Assembly (NCBI RefSeq): GCF_014200495.1
Contig: NZ_JACHBY010000002.1
Coordinates: 1-64,000 of the forward strand
Length of the DNA stretch: 64,000 nucleotides
Reading direction: 5' to 3'
From: Mucilaginibacter geliditolerans
GTDB taxonomy: Bacteria; Bacteroidota; Bacteroidia; Sphingobacteriales; Sphingobacteriaceae
Part shown: positions 53,974 through 63,096 of the stretch, one piece after another
How the letters are laid out: each line of letters begins with the position of its first letter
How positions within the stretch are numbered: position 1 is the first letter of the stretch
Translations under genes and position numbers: made by a program
Notes under the pieces: generated by a model
The model's database searches: none
What the model was told of the DNA's origin: nothing
What the model saw: only the letters and a program-made list of their open reading frames with translations

Positions 53974-55515
53974 ATGAAAATGAGAAACCCATTACTCGCA
54001 TCGTCTGCATTGGCGATACTATTATTATGTGCCGGATGTAAAAAATCATCAGATGGTTTATCCAATGAAAAAATACCGACTGCTACCGGGCGACACCTGG
54101 CAGCGGCAGTAACCGGAACTACCTATTATGTCGATCCCGCAGGTAACGACAGTAATAACGGAACAAGTCCGACCACTCCGTGGCAAACGATTAGTAAAGT
54201 AAATGCTCAAACCTTTTTACCTGGCGATCAACTTTTATTTAAAGCTGGGGGCACCTGGGCCGGGAATATCACATTTTTAGGTTCGGGATCAGCAGGAGCG
54301 CCTATTATAGTTGATATGTACGGAACAGGCAATAAACCTGTTATTAACGGCGGGGGATTAGTAAACGGCTCTATCACGCTTTTGCTCAGTAACCAATCAT
54401 ACTGGGAGATCAATAACCTGGAGATTACCAATAACATTACAACGGGCCTGCATTACGCGGTTACTGGTATTAAGGTAAATAATTCAAATAGTACCGTGGT
54501 CAGCCATGTGTATGTCAGGAACTGTTATGTGCACGATGTAAACTCAACCGGCGTAGGTAATTCCAATTATAATAAGGGCACAGGCGGCATCATTATATCA
54601 GGTTATTTTAATGATATTTTGGTCGACAGCTGTCACGTGGCCAACAGTCAGATTGAAGGAATCCGGACCACTTCCAGTACGCTGCTTTCCACAAACGTAA
54701 CTTTCTCGAATAATCTGATTGAAAATATTTATGGCGATGGTATCGTAATGAGCAGTGTTCAAAGTGGATGTCTCATAACCGGCAATGTTGTGCATAATGC
54801 ATGCATAACTAATGCCGCAAACTTTGCCGGAATCTGGACATATAATGAAAGTGGTACCAAAATTGCAAATAACGAAGTATATGGACTTACCGGTGGATTA
54901 AATGACGGAGAAGCATTTGATGCCGATATCAGCACCAATGGCGATATTTTTGAGTATAACTATTCGCATGATAATTACGGGGGATTCATGTTATTTATGC
55001 CCAGTGCAAAAAATATCATCGTGCGGTATAATATCAGTGCTAATGACGCCAAAGGCGGAACAAAGATGTTCAACTTTACGGCTACTGATACGACCAACCA
55101 GATCTATAATAACGTTTTTTACCTTACCAATAATATTACTTATTTCTTTCAAACTAAGTTTATTGGTGCGTTTACCAATAATATCATCAGTAGTACAGGT
55201 ACTGTAACCAATTTTTCACAAAATATAATGTCGACCAATGCCCGCTTTTTAAACAATTGCATCTATCCAAACGCAGTTATCCTGGCCAGTAACTGGAATG
55301 GCTGTTATCACTCCAACAACATATTTTTCTCTCCGCAATTTACAAATCCCACTGCTTATGGCGTAGGCAGAAGTACGGCAATAGGGTTTAGCCTGCAAAG
55401 CACATCCCCTTGTGTTGCCGGTGGATTAATCATTGCCAACAATGGCGGTTATGATTTCTTCAACACCGCATTGTCAGCAAGCGGGAACCCTGATGCTGGC
55501 GCTATAAAGTATTAA
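53974..55515 (+). CDS. Right-handed beta-helix lipoprotein (pectate-lyase-like fold)
   Basis: A 513-residue surface or periplasmic lipoprotein: the signal ends in LLCAGC followed by KKSSDGL. The mature region begins TYYVDPAGNDSNNGTSPTTPW, the usual opening of parallel beta-helix proteins, and continues with repeated coils such as YVRNCYVHDV, ILVDSCHVANSQIEGI and VTFSNNLIENIYGDGIV (about 150-400). Such proteins include polysaccharide lyases and epimerases; no catalytic residues can be assigned. It stands alone on the plus strand, divergent from the second susCD operon, and ends at a strong terminator. Confidence 0.85.
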   Translation: MKMRNPLLASSALAILLLCAGCKKSSDGLSNEKIPTATGRHLAAAVTGTTYYVDPAGNDSNNGTSPTTPWQTISKVNAQTFLPGDQLLFKAGGTWAGNITFLGSGSAGAPIIVDMYGTGNKPVINGGGLVNGSITLLLSNQSYWEINNLEITNNITTGLHYAVTGIKVNNSNSTVVSHVYVRNCYVHDVNSTGVGNSNYNKGTGGIIISGYFNDILVDSCHVANSQIEGIRTTSSTLLSTNVTFSNNLIENIYGDGIVMSSVQSGCLITGNVVHNACITNAANFAGIWTYNESGTKIANNEVYGLTGGLNDGEAFDADISTNGDIFEYNYSHDNYGGFMLFMPSAKNIIVRYNISANDAKGGTKMFNFTATDTTNQIYNNVFYLTNNITYFFQTKFIGAFTNNIISSTGTVTNFSQNIMSTNARFLNNCIYPNAVILASNWNGCYHSNNIFFSPQFTNPTAYGVGRSTAIGFSLQSTSPCVAGGLIIANNGGYDFFNTALSASGNPDAGAIKY

Positions 55516-55534
55516 TAAAATCAATTCAAAAGAA

Positions 55535-55572
55535 CAATCAACTCCTAAGCATATATACTTAGGAGTTGATTG
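55535..55572. terminator. Strong intrinsic terminator after the beta-helix gene
   Basis: CAATCAACTCCTAAG and CTTAGGAGTTGATTG form a perfect 15-bp stem with loop CATATATA. It is followed by CTAAAAATATT. It probably also bounds the convergent globin gene. Confidence 0.85.
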
Positions 55573-55773
55573 CTAAAAATATTAAAGTGTTAATGAGGCC
55601 AGCCTGCCGAACCGAAGAAATGGCTCCGAAGCGCTCAAGTGCGTAATTTACTGAAAATTTCGCCTGGTACTTTGCCGAACCTGCGGATCAATATCTTAAA
55701 TAAAAGCATCTAAGTTATAGTCCCCCGCATCATAGCCCCTTTGATCTTTGAACCCGATAGAATTAATCGCAGC

Positions 55774-56253
55774 CTATCCTATAAAAGGTCCACCAGGAAC
55801 GCCCCAGCCCCATTTCGGCATAGGTATATCGGGAGGCTCGTTAATACTATCCATGTTTGAATTGATGATGGCTATACGTGTTCCCCATTCCAGATAAGCC
55901 AGGAATGCCGAACGGAATTCGGGGTCGTCAGGAAGTTTCATCTCATCGGCAGTTCGCAACAGCAATTCCATCCAGCGCTGGCGGTGCTGCTGTGTAAGAT
56001 GTTTTGATAGGTGATGGCGTATCATTTCGAAATGGCTGCCTTCACTTTCACTGTACAATTTCGGACCACCAAGTACTTCGGCCACAAAATGAGCAACATG
56101 CAGCCTATGCTGCGGGGACATATGTTTAAATATGGGTTCCAATATATTGTCGGCTAGTACCTTATCATAAAACTTATCAAATAATTCTACAAATACCGGC
56201 ATTCCGCCAGCCCATTCGTAAAGCGAGGGGATTGGTTTATTGTCATTCATCAT
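55774..56253 (-). CDS. Group II truncated haemoglobin
   Basis: A 159-residue globin-like protein. It begins SLYEWAGGMPVFVELFDKFYDKV, the A/B helices of truncated haemoglobins. The proximal haem ligand region reads HRLHVAHFVAEVLGGPKLYSE and the G/H helices FLAYLEWGTRIAIINS. The C-terminus ends in an unusual proline/tryptophan-rich tail (PPDIPMPKWGWGVPGG). It likely binds oxygen or nitric oxide in the cytoplasm. Met2 is an equally good start. Confidence 0.88.
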   Translation of the reverse strand: MMNDNKPIPSLYEWAGGMPVFVELFDKFYDKVLADNILEPIFKHMSPQHRLHVAHFVAEVLGGPKLYSESEGSHFEMIRHHLSKHLTQQHRQRWMELLLRTADEMKLPDDPEFRSAFLAYLEWGTRIAIINSNMDSINEPPDIPMPKWGWGVPGGPFIG

Positions 56254-56611
56254 TACGTTTTTATAAATATAGGTCTTGTTTACACATTTGCCTTGAAATT
56301 AATGTTTATTCATTATAAATCAATATCATGGCTGATAGTAGTGAGTTTTCCGGAGAAAGGTTGACCAATTTATTTGAGCGTTCCCCGCTGGGTGGCGGGT
56401 CCGCTATGCGCTATATCTCCCGCGGAGCCGGGAGATGCAGCTATTATCGGATAGTCTCTTATGCTGTTTGTCTCGAAAAATGATTTATTTATCTTTTCCA
56501 TTGTCAGCGCGGCTGCGCCGAGCAAGTGGACATTCATATCCATTGAAGAAAGTTTTACTTCAACCTTGTTTATCAGTTCAGGTATACACAGCTAATTAAT
56601 TGCTGATCTTT
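56254..56611. other. Intergenic stretch with GC-rich hairpin, no gene found
   Basis: 358 nt without a supported gene. It contains a hairpin ATCTCCCG/CGGGAGAT and a GC-rich patch unlike its AT-rich surroundings (GGTGGCGGGTCCGC). A 52-codon plus-strand frame crosses it but has no homology I recognise. It may be a dispersed repeat or a remnant of inserted DNA. Confidence 0.4.
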
Positions 56612-57940
56612 TTAAAAAGGGGTCACAGAAATTTGTAGCGGCCCAGATCCTGACAACGAAATATTATTAAAACTTGCATACGTATGCCCCCCTTGTGTAT
56701 CTTGAGTTTGGCCGTTTAGTGTTACATGGCATCTTTGGGTTACAGTGGTTACCTGGATATTATATGTATCAGTGCTATTATAGGTTGTGTAATTTTGGGT
56801 TGAGGTACTTGTAAAGGTTAAGTTTGCCCCGGGAAATCCCGAATATGCCGGGGTAATACCCACAACTACCGCGTGAAGAGAAGCCGAAGATGGCATAGTA
56901 ACGGTTATAGGCATAACATAGTGATTCCTGATGTAAATATCTACCTCGCCGTTAGGAGAATTATTATTTACTATTACCGTATGCTGGCCAATATCTGTTA
57001 CTCTATTTTCAGCGGTCCACTGTATGGGGGCATTAACGCCTGAATTTAGCAGTATTTGAATATTAGTCATGGGAACCTCATAAGTCATAGGATAGTCAAG
57101 GCTGTATTGTACCCCGTATGCCTCTAAAGTCTCAAATGCATAAGTAAGTTGTGGCACATTATTTACTGTCATTGATGAATTTGCAGGAAAGCCACTAAAC
57201 GATGAATTATAACTATATAAGCTGCCATTTTGGGCAGTCATTGTCATTACACCTTGCAAACTGGTTCCTGCAGATACTGTAACCAATGTACCATAAAAAT
57301 AGTTAGCAGTGCTGCCCTGACCTGAACCATACCAATTGGTTGCGGCCCAATAATTCCCTCCACCTGCATTAGATGGCCCCCATTGCAAAACAGGTTGTAA
57401 AATATGTGAAGTCGCTGAAACACCGTCCTGCATGCCATTAAATATATATATTGTTTGGTTATCATTATTAACAGGAGCATCAGGAACAACCCAAGTGGTA
57501 ATAAATTTGCTTATTGGGTTAGCCGTATTAGTATTATTCCACACAGCATCCGTTATCCAACCAGTGCCCAAACCGGGTACAACAGCGCTTTTTGTAACGG
57601 CAAGATTGTTATTAGTAATAGTTGCCCCACTATTTGCATTAATAACTCCAAAGTCATTAATAGTCTGTTTGGTTTTAGAATCTTTTTCTAATAATCTGCC
57701 ATTAGATTCGGTAAGTTCATGTCCCGAAGGCAAAAAATGCACCTGCGATTTTTTCTTATAGCCAAATGGAGTACTCACAAGGCTATCTTTTTGCATAAGC
57801 AGTGATTTATTCTGAATGTCGGCCCTCGTTGTTTTTGTTTGCATTAAAGAATTGATGCCGCTTTTCTGACAACCGGTAATACTTACAATTGCTGTTGCTA
57901 TACACACAATTAATAAAGGTAGTTTTTTAATCTTTTTCAT
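56612..57940 (-). CDS. Secreted lipoprotein of unknown function
   Basis: Starting at MKKIKKLPLLIVCIATAIVS, the product is a lipoprotein of 442 residues with lipobox ITGC followed by QKSGIN. An upstream frame would add 47 non-signal residues and is rejected. The central domain (about 110-290: FITTWVVPDAPVNNDNQTIY, ILQPVLQWGPSNAGGGNYWA, YFYGTLVTVSAGTSLQGVM) is beta-rich and vaguely like a jelly-roll or glutamic-peptidase-type sandwich; no catalytic residues can be assigned. The C-terminal 90 residues form another beta domain. It stands alone. Confidence 0.75.
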   Translation of the reverse strand: MKKIKKLPLLIVCIATAIVSITGCQKSGINSLMQTKTTRADIQNKSLLMQKDSLVSTPFGYKKKSQVHFLPSGHELTESNGRLLEKDSKTKQTINDFGVINANSGATITNNNLAVTKSAVVPGLGTGWITDAVWNNTNTANPISKFITTWVVPDAPVNNDNQTIYIFNGMQDGVSATSHILQPVLQWGPSNAGGGNYWAATNWYGSGQGSTANYFYGTLVTVSAGTSLQGVMTMTAQNGSLYSYNSSFSGFPANSSMTVNNVPQLTYAFETLEAYGVQYSLDYPMTYEVPMTNIQILLNSGVNAPIQWTAENRVTDIGQHTVIVNNNSPNGEVDIYIRNHYVMPITVTMPSSASLHAVVVGITPAYSGFPGANLTFTSTSTQNYTTYNSTDTYNIQVTTVTQRCHVTLNGQTQDTQGGHTYASFNNISLSGSGPLQISVTPF

Positions 57941-58281
57941 GTATTTACAATTAGGGATAGGTTGAAGATGCTGTACTTTTTTACAGAAATAAAATAATGA
58001 TAAAGAAAGGAATATATATACTTTCCAAAGATGATTAGGTTTCGTATAATATTTGATAATTGGTTTATTTAACGTGACCAACTGTTAAGGTTCAGTAAAT
58101 CAGCAGACTAATATAACAATTATTTAAAATTAAAAAAAGTTTATGAAAGGTATAAATAAAGAAGTATTATAGAATTAGCTGAAATGGCTGAAATAATTGA
58201 GGTAGGTAAGGCAATAAGTCAGTAATCTTTAAAAACAGATTTTAAGGATTATGTAGATGCAATTCAATCTTATAGGTGTTA

Positions 58282-58325
58282 AATAACAAACCGCGTTTAA
58301 ATGTATTTAAATGCGGTTTGTTATT
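58282..58325. terminator. Long hairpin, probable terminator
   Basis: AATAACAAACCGCGTTTAAAT and its complement pair over about 21 bp (one mismatch) with a GT loop, then TTAG. It lies in the gap 57941-58553, which otherwise has no gene. Near 58375 a stretch GAGTTCGAGCCTCTCTGGGC looks like a tRNA 3' end, without the rest of a tRNA. Confidence 0.6.
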
Positions 58326-58553
58326 TTAGACAAAAAGTGAATATTGCGTTCTCATATAATAGAAGCATGCTTTGAGTTCGAGCCTCTCTGGGCCAACTTT
58401 GACCTCAAATTGAGGAAATTATTAAACCAGGCGTAACTACCTATAAATATGATAATTAAGATCAGCTACAAGAGCAACCAATTGTTCCGCCTGTAATACA
58501 ACCTTAATACAATTTAGCACTAACTAAGCACACCGCAGGTTAGTAAGCTATGG

Positions 58554-59363
58554 TCACCAGCCTTTAATTGCCCCGCCTTTAAATGCCACCTCAGCCGCTG
58601 CCGCTACTTCGGGAGATTGATAAGATTTTACGAATTTCTTCACATTATCCTGATCCTTGTTATCATCCCTGGATACGATGATATTTACATAAGGAGATTT
58701 TTCATCCTCAACAAATAACCCATCCCGTTTAGCAACAAGGCCCGCCGGACCTGCAAAAGTGTTATTAATAATAGCTATAGTTACCTTTTGATCATCAAGC
58801 GCTCTTGGCAATTGAGGGGCTTCCAGCTCCAGGATTTTTAAACTTTTGGGGTTACCAACTATATCATTTACAGTCGGTAATAGTCCTACATTGTCCCTAA
58901 GTTTTAGCAAACCGGCTTTTTGCAACAGGAGTAAAGATCTTCCGCTATTAGTAGGATCATTCGGGATAATAATCGTGCTTCCATCTTTCAACTCAGTAAT
59001 GCTCTTGATCTTCCTGGAATAACCCGCCAAAGGATAAACAAAGGTATTGCCGAGTATAGCAAATTTATAACCACGCTGTTTGGCCTGTACATCCAGGTAA
59101 GGTTTATTTTGAAAGACATTTAAATCTATATCTCCCTGGTTCAGGGCTTCGTTGGGCATCACATAGTCATTGAATTGCACCAGTTCCACATCAAGCCCAT
59201 ATTTTTCTTTAGCCACTTTTTGGGCTGCCTGCGCAACCGTATATTCTGGCCCTGATTCAACCCCAACTTTAATATGATTGGAATTATTAGGCTGTGTTTT
59301 TCTTCCGCATGCTGATAGACCGAGGGATATGACAGCGATAGTAATAAGGGATAAATTTTTCAT
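58554..59363 (-). CDS. metQ: Methionine-binding lipoprotein MetQ
   Basis: A 269-residue periplasmic substrate-binding lipoprotein of the NlpA/MetQ family. The lipobox is GLSAC at residue 19, followed by GRKTQPNN. Family segments are KVGVESGPEYTVAQAAQKVAKEKYGLDVELVQF, NQGDIDLNVFQNKPYLD, IIIPNDPTNSGRSLLLLQKAGLL and FAGPAGL. It delivers D/L-methionine or derivatives to MetNI. Last gene of metNIQ, 14 nt after metI. Confidence 0.94.
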   Translation of the reverse strand: MKNLSLITIAVISLGLSACGRKTQPNNSNHIKVGVESGPEYTVAQAAQKVAKEKYGLDVELVQFNDYVMPNEALNQGDIDLNVFQNKPYLDVQAKQRGYKFAILGNTFVYPLAGYSRKIKSITELKDGSTIIIPNDPTNSGRSLLLLQKAGLLKLRDNVGLLPTVNDIVGNPKSLKILELEAPQLPRALDDQKVTIAIINNTFAGPAGLVAKRDGLFVEDEKSPYVNIIVSRDDNKDQDNVKKFVKSYQSPEVAAAAEVAFKGGAIKGW

Positions 59364-59377
59364 TATATGTATAAAAA

Positions 59378-60040
59378 TTATTTGCGGTGGTCTACTTTTT
59401 TTGCAATAAACTCACCTGCGACTTGAATGATAAACACGAGTAATACTAAAAGAACAAGAACAGTGTTCATAACAACCACATCGTAACCCACATAGCCATA
59501 CTGGTAGCCAATCTGTCCTAAACCGCCTGCGCCAACCGCACCACCCATTGCTGAATAACCGACCAGGGTAATAAGGGTGATAGATGCACTGCCAATAATA
59601 GATGGCAGCGCTTCCGGGAGCAGCACTTTAAAAACTATTTGCAAAGGCGTTGCACCCATTGATCTGGCCGCTTCTATTAAACCATTCGGAATTTCGATTA
59701 AACTATTTTCTACCATCCTTGCAATAAATGGCGCCGCACCTATACTCAATGGCACCAATGCAGCCTGAACACCTATAGATGTTCCTACCAATGCCCTGGT
59801 AAAGGGAATCATCCATACAATTAAGATAATAAATGGGATAGACCGGAAAATATTGACAAGTATCGAGACTACACCATTTATTAAACGATTTTCCGACACC
59901 TGTCCTTTCCTGGTCATAAATAGTAACACTCCCGTAGGCAATCCTAACAAAAAACCAAAAAAACCAGCTACGAAAGTCATTACCATGGTTTCCCATAAAC
60001 CTTGTAAAATCATTATCAGCATAGGTTCAGACATAACCAA
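59378..60040 (-). CDS. metI: Methionine ABC transporter permease MetI
   Basis: A 220-residue inner-membrane permease with five membrane segments and the ABC coupling motif ([31 protein letters not shown]). It overlaps metN by 14 nt, so the two are translationally coupled. MSEPMLIM, two codons later, is an alternative start. With MetN and MetQ it imports methionine. Confidence 0.94.
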   Translation of the reverse strand: MVMSEPMLIMILQGLWETMVMTFVAGFFGFLLGLPTGVLLFMTRKGQVSENRLINGVVSILVNIFRSIPFIILIVWMIPFTRALVGTSIGVQAALVPLSIGAAPFIARMVENSLIEIPNGLIEAARSMGATPLQIVFKVLLPEALPSIIGSASITLITLVGYSAMGGAVGAGGLGQIGYQYGYVGYDVVVMNTVLVLLVLLVFIIQVAGEFIAKKVDHRK

Positions 60041-61058
60041 GTACCTCCACTTCTATGTGTTTGCTGCGGTAATATTCCAATGAGCCCGCGGTATCTTTTT
60101 CACTCCCAGTCACTTCAATAAGCATTACCCCGTATTTCACCCCGCCGGTATAATCCATTTGCGCACTGATGATATTATTATCCACGTTAAATATCCTGCT
60201 GGCCTCCGATAAAATAGACGCCTCAGCCGAATGCCCGTTAAACCCCAGTTTAATGACCGGATGATTTTTTCCCGCTGGTGTTGCTGAAAGTCGTTGTTCA
60301 TATTCAACAGGCAATGCTGCATGCAGGGAGGATGCGATGAATTGCTTTGCAATCGTAGTTTCCGGATAGGCAAAAACCTCACTTACCGGGCCGCGTTCAA
60401 TCAATTTCCCTTCGCTGATAATAGCTACTTCGTCACAAATAGCTTTTACCACATTCATTTCATGTGTGATGAGCAGGATAGTAATCTGGAAACGCTTGTT
60501 GATATCTTTTAACAGGTTAAGAATAGAAAGCGTTGTTGCCGGATCAAGGGCACTGGTTGCCTCGTCACATAACAGCACTTTAGGATTGCTTGCTAACGTT
60601 CGTGCAATGGCCACCCTTTGTTTTTGCCCACCTGACAAATTTGCAGGATATTCATTTGCTTTGTCCCCGAGGCCTACTAATTCCAGTAATTCAGCTACCC
60701 GTTTCTTTATTTCGCCACCAGGCGTATTGCTTAGCTCCAATGGGAACGCCACATTGCCCGCTACGGTACGTGAGGATAGCAAGTTAAAATGTTGAAAAAT
60801 CATTCCTATTTCCCGCCTTGCCTTGGCAAGTGCTGCAGGAGCAAGTTGAGTTAAATTACGCCCGCCGATGAATACATCACCTGACGTTGGCCGCTCCAGC
60901 AGGTTTACACAACGTATCAAAGTACTTTTTCCCGCGCCCGAGGCACCAATTACTCCCAGTATTTTGCCCTTAGGTACTACCAGCGAAACATTAGACAAAG
61001 CACTGACCTGGCTATTCTTTTTGTAAAATGTTTTTGTAATATTTTTTAGTTCGATCAT
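60027..61058 (-). CDS. metN: Methionine ABC transporter ATPase MetN
   Basis: A 343-residue ATPase. Walker [10 protein letters not shown], signature [13 protein letters not shown], Walker [14 protein letters not shown] and the switch histidine in LLITHEMN are all present. The C-terminal NIL domain (about 265-343, [23 protein letters not shown]..) is the regulatory methionine-binding domain typical of MetN. The ATG overlaps by one base the stop of a 44-codon upstream frame (TAATG), implying coupling. Confidence 0.95.
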   Translation of the reverse strand: MIELKNITKTFYKKNSQVSALSNVSLVVPKGKILGVIGASGAGKSTLIRCVNLLERPTSGDVFIGGRNLTQLAPAALAKARREIGMIFQHFNLLSSRTVAGNVAFPLELSNTPGGEIKKRVAELLELVGLGDKANEYPANLSGGQKQRVAIARTLASNPKVLLCDEATSALDPATTLSILNLLKDINKRFQITILLITHEMNVVKAICDEVAIISEGKLIERGPVSEVFAYPETTIAKQFIASSLHAALPVEYEQRLSATPAGKNHPVIKLGFNGHSAEASILSEASRIFNVDNNIISAQMDYTGGVKYGVMLIEVTGSEKDTAGSLEYYRSKHIEVEVLGYV

Positions 61059-61192
61059 TATATACTTGATTGTTGACTAAATAAGTCGCCTGCATTACAT
61101 GCCGGCCAGGCTTTGCTCGCGCTATCAGGTAGCCGGTCAAAAAATAATATAATCAGGGTAAACCAACTGATTAAACTTGATTTCTTACTCAT
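61058..61192 (-). CDS. 44-residue peptide frame coupled to metN
   Basis: A short frame [18 protein letters not shown].., one hydrophobic segment, then [20 protein letters not shown] and QQSSI-stop. Its stop overlaps the metN start as TAATG and a TATCTTTG -7 element lies about 30 nt upstream, so it is probably the first translated frame of the metNIQ mRNA. It could be a leader peptide that gates metN translation or a tiny membrane protein. One cysteine, not a run, so it differs from the Cys leaders. Confidence 0.5.
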   Translation of the reverse strand: MSKKSSLISWFTLIILFFDRLPDSASKAWPACNAGDLFSQQSSI

Positions 61193-61221
61193 TACTGAAA
61201 TTTGAATGTCGAATTAAAATG

Positions 61222-61257
61222 CAAAGATAAATTATTATAGTATAGCCATAGGCTATA
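61222..61257 (-). promoter_or_regulatory. Promoter of the metNIQ operon with palindromic operator
   Basis: Minus-strand -7 element TATCTTTG (61222-61229). TATAGCC-ATA-GGCTATA (61241-61257), a perfect 7+7 inverted repeat, is centred 27 bp upstream, about the same distance as the TCTAT repeats in front of the SAM-riboswitch and susCD promoters, and it is followed by a similar ATATTAT. Half-sites are only partly alike. Confidence 0.45.
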
Positions 61258-61311
61258 TAGATATTATGACATCAATAAGAGATAAATTCCATACGCTTTA
61301 CTAACTATATG

Positions 61312-61383
61312 AGGCGTGAGAACGGGTTCGAACCGTTGTATGGAGTTTTGCAGACTCCTGCCTAACCACCCGGCTACTCCGCC
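61312..61383 (-). tRNA. tRNA-Cys (GCA) with a bulged acceptor stem
   Basis: A 72-nt cloverleaf on the minus strand. Acceptor 5' strand GGCGGAG pairs with CTC-A-CGCC, leaving one extra A bulged in the 3' strand. D-arm GCC-GGGTGGTTA-GGC (G where A14 is expected), anticodon loop CTGCAAA (GCA), T-arm AACGG-TTCGAAC-CCGTT, discriminator T. CCA is not encoded. The extra base and the missing A14 are unusual; it may be a specialised or failing tRNA. Confidence 0.72.
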
Positions 61384-61401
61384 CGATTGTTAAGTGTTTA
61401 A

Positions 61402-61473
61402 ATCAGAAAAAACAAGGGGAGAAAAGACCAATGGCAGCAAGCAATTTACTACTCTCCCCAAGTTTGTTCTGAT
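61402..61473 (-). terminator. Imperfect long hairpin between the two tRNA-Cys genes
   Basis: ATCAGAAAAAACAAGGGGAGA pairs with TCTCCCCAAGTTTGTTCTGAT with a few mismatches and a 28-nt loop. On the minus strand the 3' arm reads TCTCCCCTTGTTTTTTC, giving a T-run. It probably ends the tRNA at 61534-61604. Confidence 0.5.
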
Positions 61474-61533
61474 AATTCAAACTAAAAAAAATTATAAAAA
61501 AATTAACCAATTATCTATTTACATAAATAATCG

Positions 61534-61604
61534 AGGTCAGAAGCGGAATTGAACCGCTGTATCAGGTTTTGCAGACCTGTGCCTAACTATTCGGCCACCT
61601 GACC
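61534..61604 (-). tRNA. tRNA-Cys (GCA), regular copy
   Basis: A 71-nt cloverleaf on the minus strand with a fully paired acceptor stem (GGTCAGG/TCTGACC, one G-U), D-arm GCC-GAATAGTTA-GGC, anticodon stem CAGGT/ACCTG with loop CTGCAAA (GCA), T-arm AGCGG-TTCAATT-CCGCT, and discriminator T. It is the best formed of the three tRNA-Cys genes and probably the housekeeping one. CCA is not encoded. Confidence 0.9.
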
Positions 61605-61715
61605 TTAATAAAATGCTTCAAGGCTAAACCTAATGTGATTACTGAAGCTATCGTGGAATAAGGAATAGTCATCAATCGATTTTAAGTCGGCTAACCATAG
61701 CAGCAATTTTTTCAT
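61605..61715 (-). CDS. Possible 36-residue frame abutting the tRNA-Cys gene
   Basis: An ATG frame, MKKLLLWLADLKSIDDYS.., whose stop codon ends exactly one base before the tRNA. It lies 16 nt after the antiporter stop. No homologue is known to me, and it may be non-coding. It is listed because a short frame next to a tRNA-Cys recurs at 46342. Confidence 0.25.
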   Translation of the reverse strand: MKKLLLWLADLKSIDDYSLFHDSFSNHIRFSLEAFY

Positions 61716-61731
61716 TGTGCATTTTTAAAAT

Positions 61732-62988
61732 TCATATTGGAGTCAACTGTAATTTTTGTTCCTTTAAAAAATAATACTTCATAATTGGCCCCGAAATAAC
61801 CATGGTAACCACGGTCATAACTACTAGTCCTTCAAATACGGGGCCGCTGATAATTTTAGCTTGTAAAGCAATTAAGCCCAAAACAATTTCCTGTGAACCA
61901 CGGGCATTCATACCAAAAGCCACCGCGATGGATTCGTTCCTGGTCATGCCGCTTAAGGAGCTCCCTATACGGGCACCTATCAATTTTGCAAGGAAGGCGA
62001 TTACCAGTATAAGTACTACTATCTCGAGGTTGAAATTGGATATAAAATTTAACCTTAACCCTACTGATGCAAAAAACAATGGAGCCAAAACGTTAATAGT
62101 AAATTGATGTAATACCTGCTTATGCGCTTCAGTAAAATACTCGGAATCGCTGATGGCTACTCCTACTAAAAATGCACCAAAAACTGCGCGTACGCCAAGG
62201 GCTTCGGTAACCGCAGCACCTATAAAACAGAGGCAAACAGCTACCGTAAATACATTACTATTCTTCCCGCTTTTACCGGCATAGGCAAGCAAACGGTGAA
62301 TAATCCAGCGGCCGCCGGTTAGCATAAATACAGCGAATAGTACAACGGTGATAACCGACCAAAAGGAAACCTGCTCTTTCCCGGCATTCATCATCTGGAT
62401 GATGATTGAAAACAGGATCCATCCTAAAAAATCATCCACCATGGCTGCTGTCAATACAATATTACCAATCCTTGTTTTGAGGATATCCAAATCAAGTAAT
62501 ATTTTAGTAATGACAGAAAGCGCTGTAATGGAAAGTGCGGTGCCAAAAAACAGCGACGTAACCAACTGGTTATTAAAGCCATTAGCAAAATGATCTTTAA
62601 ACAGGAACCACACTGTTACAAATCCAATCGCGAATGGAAATAAGATACCGGATAGGCTGATGGCAATTGCCTGCTTTCCATTTTGCCTTATTTGTTTCAA
62701 ATCAACTTCAAAACCCGCTATGAACATTAAAAGGATGATACCAATATTAGCTATCCCGTCAAACGCACCGCTGGCTTTTGGGGCCGAAATGAAGATGGTA
62801 TTAAACAGATTAGGAAAAAAAGCACCTAGTAAAGTAGGACCAACAATTATTCCGGCAAAAATTTCACCAATGATCGCAGGTAGTTTGTACCTGCGGCAAA
62901 GTTCACCCAGTAACCTGGCCGGTATCAGTATAAGCAGCAAGATGATTAAGAAGTGAATGATTTCTGTAGAACTTAGTTTAGTGATCAT
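61732..62988 (-). CDS. CPA2-family monovalent cation/proton antiporter
   Basis: A 418-residue inner-membrane protein with about twelve membrane segments of the Na+/H+ exchanger (KefB/NapA) type. Family segments are LLGELCRRYKLPAIIGEIFAGIIVGPTLLG, MFIAGFEVDLKQI, AAMVDDFLGWILFS (Asp-Asp at the ion site), RAVFGAFLVGVAI and GMNARGSQEIVLGLIAL. It has no C-terminal TrkA domains, so it is not a full Kef channel. It is cotranscribed with a dioxygenase gene upstream via a 29-residue frame. Ion specificity is unknown. Confidence 0.9.
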   Translation of the reverse strand: MITKLSSTEIIHFLIILLLILIPARLLGELCRRYKLPAIIGEIFAGIIVGPTLLGAFFPNLFNTIFISAPKASGAFDGIANIGIILLMFIAGFEVDLKQIRQNGKQAIAISLSGILFPFAIGFVTVWFLFKDHFANGFNNQLVTSLFFGTALSITALSVITKILLDLDILKTRIGNIVLTAAMVDDFLGWILFSIIIQMMNAGKEQVSFWSVITVVLFAVFMLTGGRWIIHRLLAYAGKSGKNSNVFTVAVCLCFIGAAVTEALGVRAVFGAFLVGVAISDSEYFTEAHKQVLHQFTINVLAPLFFASVGLRLNFISNFNLEIVVLILVIAFLAKLIGARIGSSLSGMTRNESIAVAFGMNARGSQEIVLGLIALQAKIISGPVFEGLVVMTVVTMVISGPIMKYYFLKEQKLQLTPI

Positions 62989-63000
62989 ATCCGCTTCTTT

Positions 63001-63090
63001 TTAAGACCTACCTGAACTTAATACCTGAACTTTTGCGGCCGCCAGTTTTTTCCGCCTGATAAAGTAGCCAATAATAATTGCTATGATCAT
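63001..63090 (-). CDS. 29-residue membrane peptide between dioxygenase and antiporter
   Basis: A short frame MIIAIIIGYFIRRKKLAAAK followed by VQVLSSGRS, starting 6 nt after the dioxygenase stop and ending 12 nt before the antiporter start. A hydrophobic segment followed by positive charges fits a small single-pass inner-membrane peptide. The tight spacing favours a real gene. No family is known to me. Confidence 0.5.
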   Translation of the reverse strand: MIIAIIIGYFIRRKKLAAAKVQVLSSGRS

Positions 63091-63096
63091 GGCGAT

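Noticed and set aside
56330..56488. 52-codon plus-strand frame in a GC-rich intergenic patch
   Set aside because: No recognisable homology, no promoter or ribosome binding site, and the patch includes a hairpin; looks like non-coding repeat or remnant DNA.
57941..58081. 47-residue N-terminal extension of the lipoprotein at 56612
   Set aside because: The extension lacks signal features and would bury the lipoprotein signal that starts at MKKIKKLPLL.
58370..58400. tRNA 3'-end-like sequence GAGTTCGAGCCTCTCTGGGC, possible attachment site
   Set aside because: T-stem pairs poorly, no 5' half, and no second copy or integrase in the window; kept only as a note.
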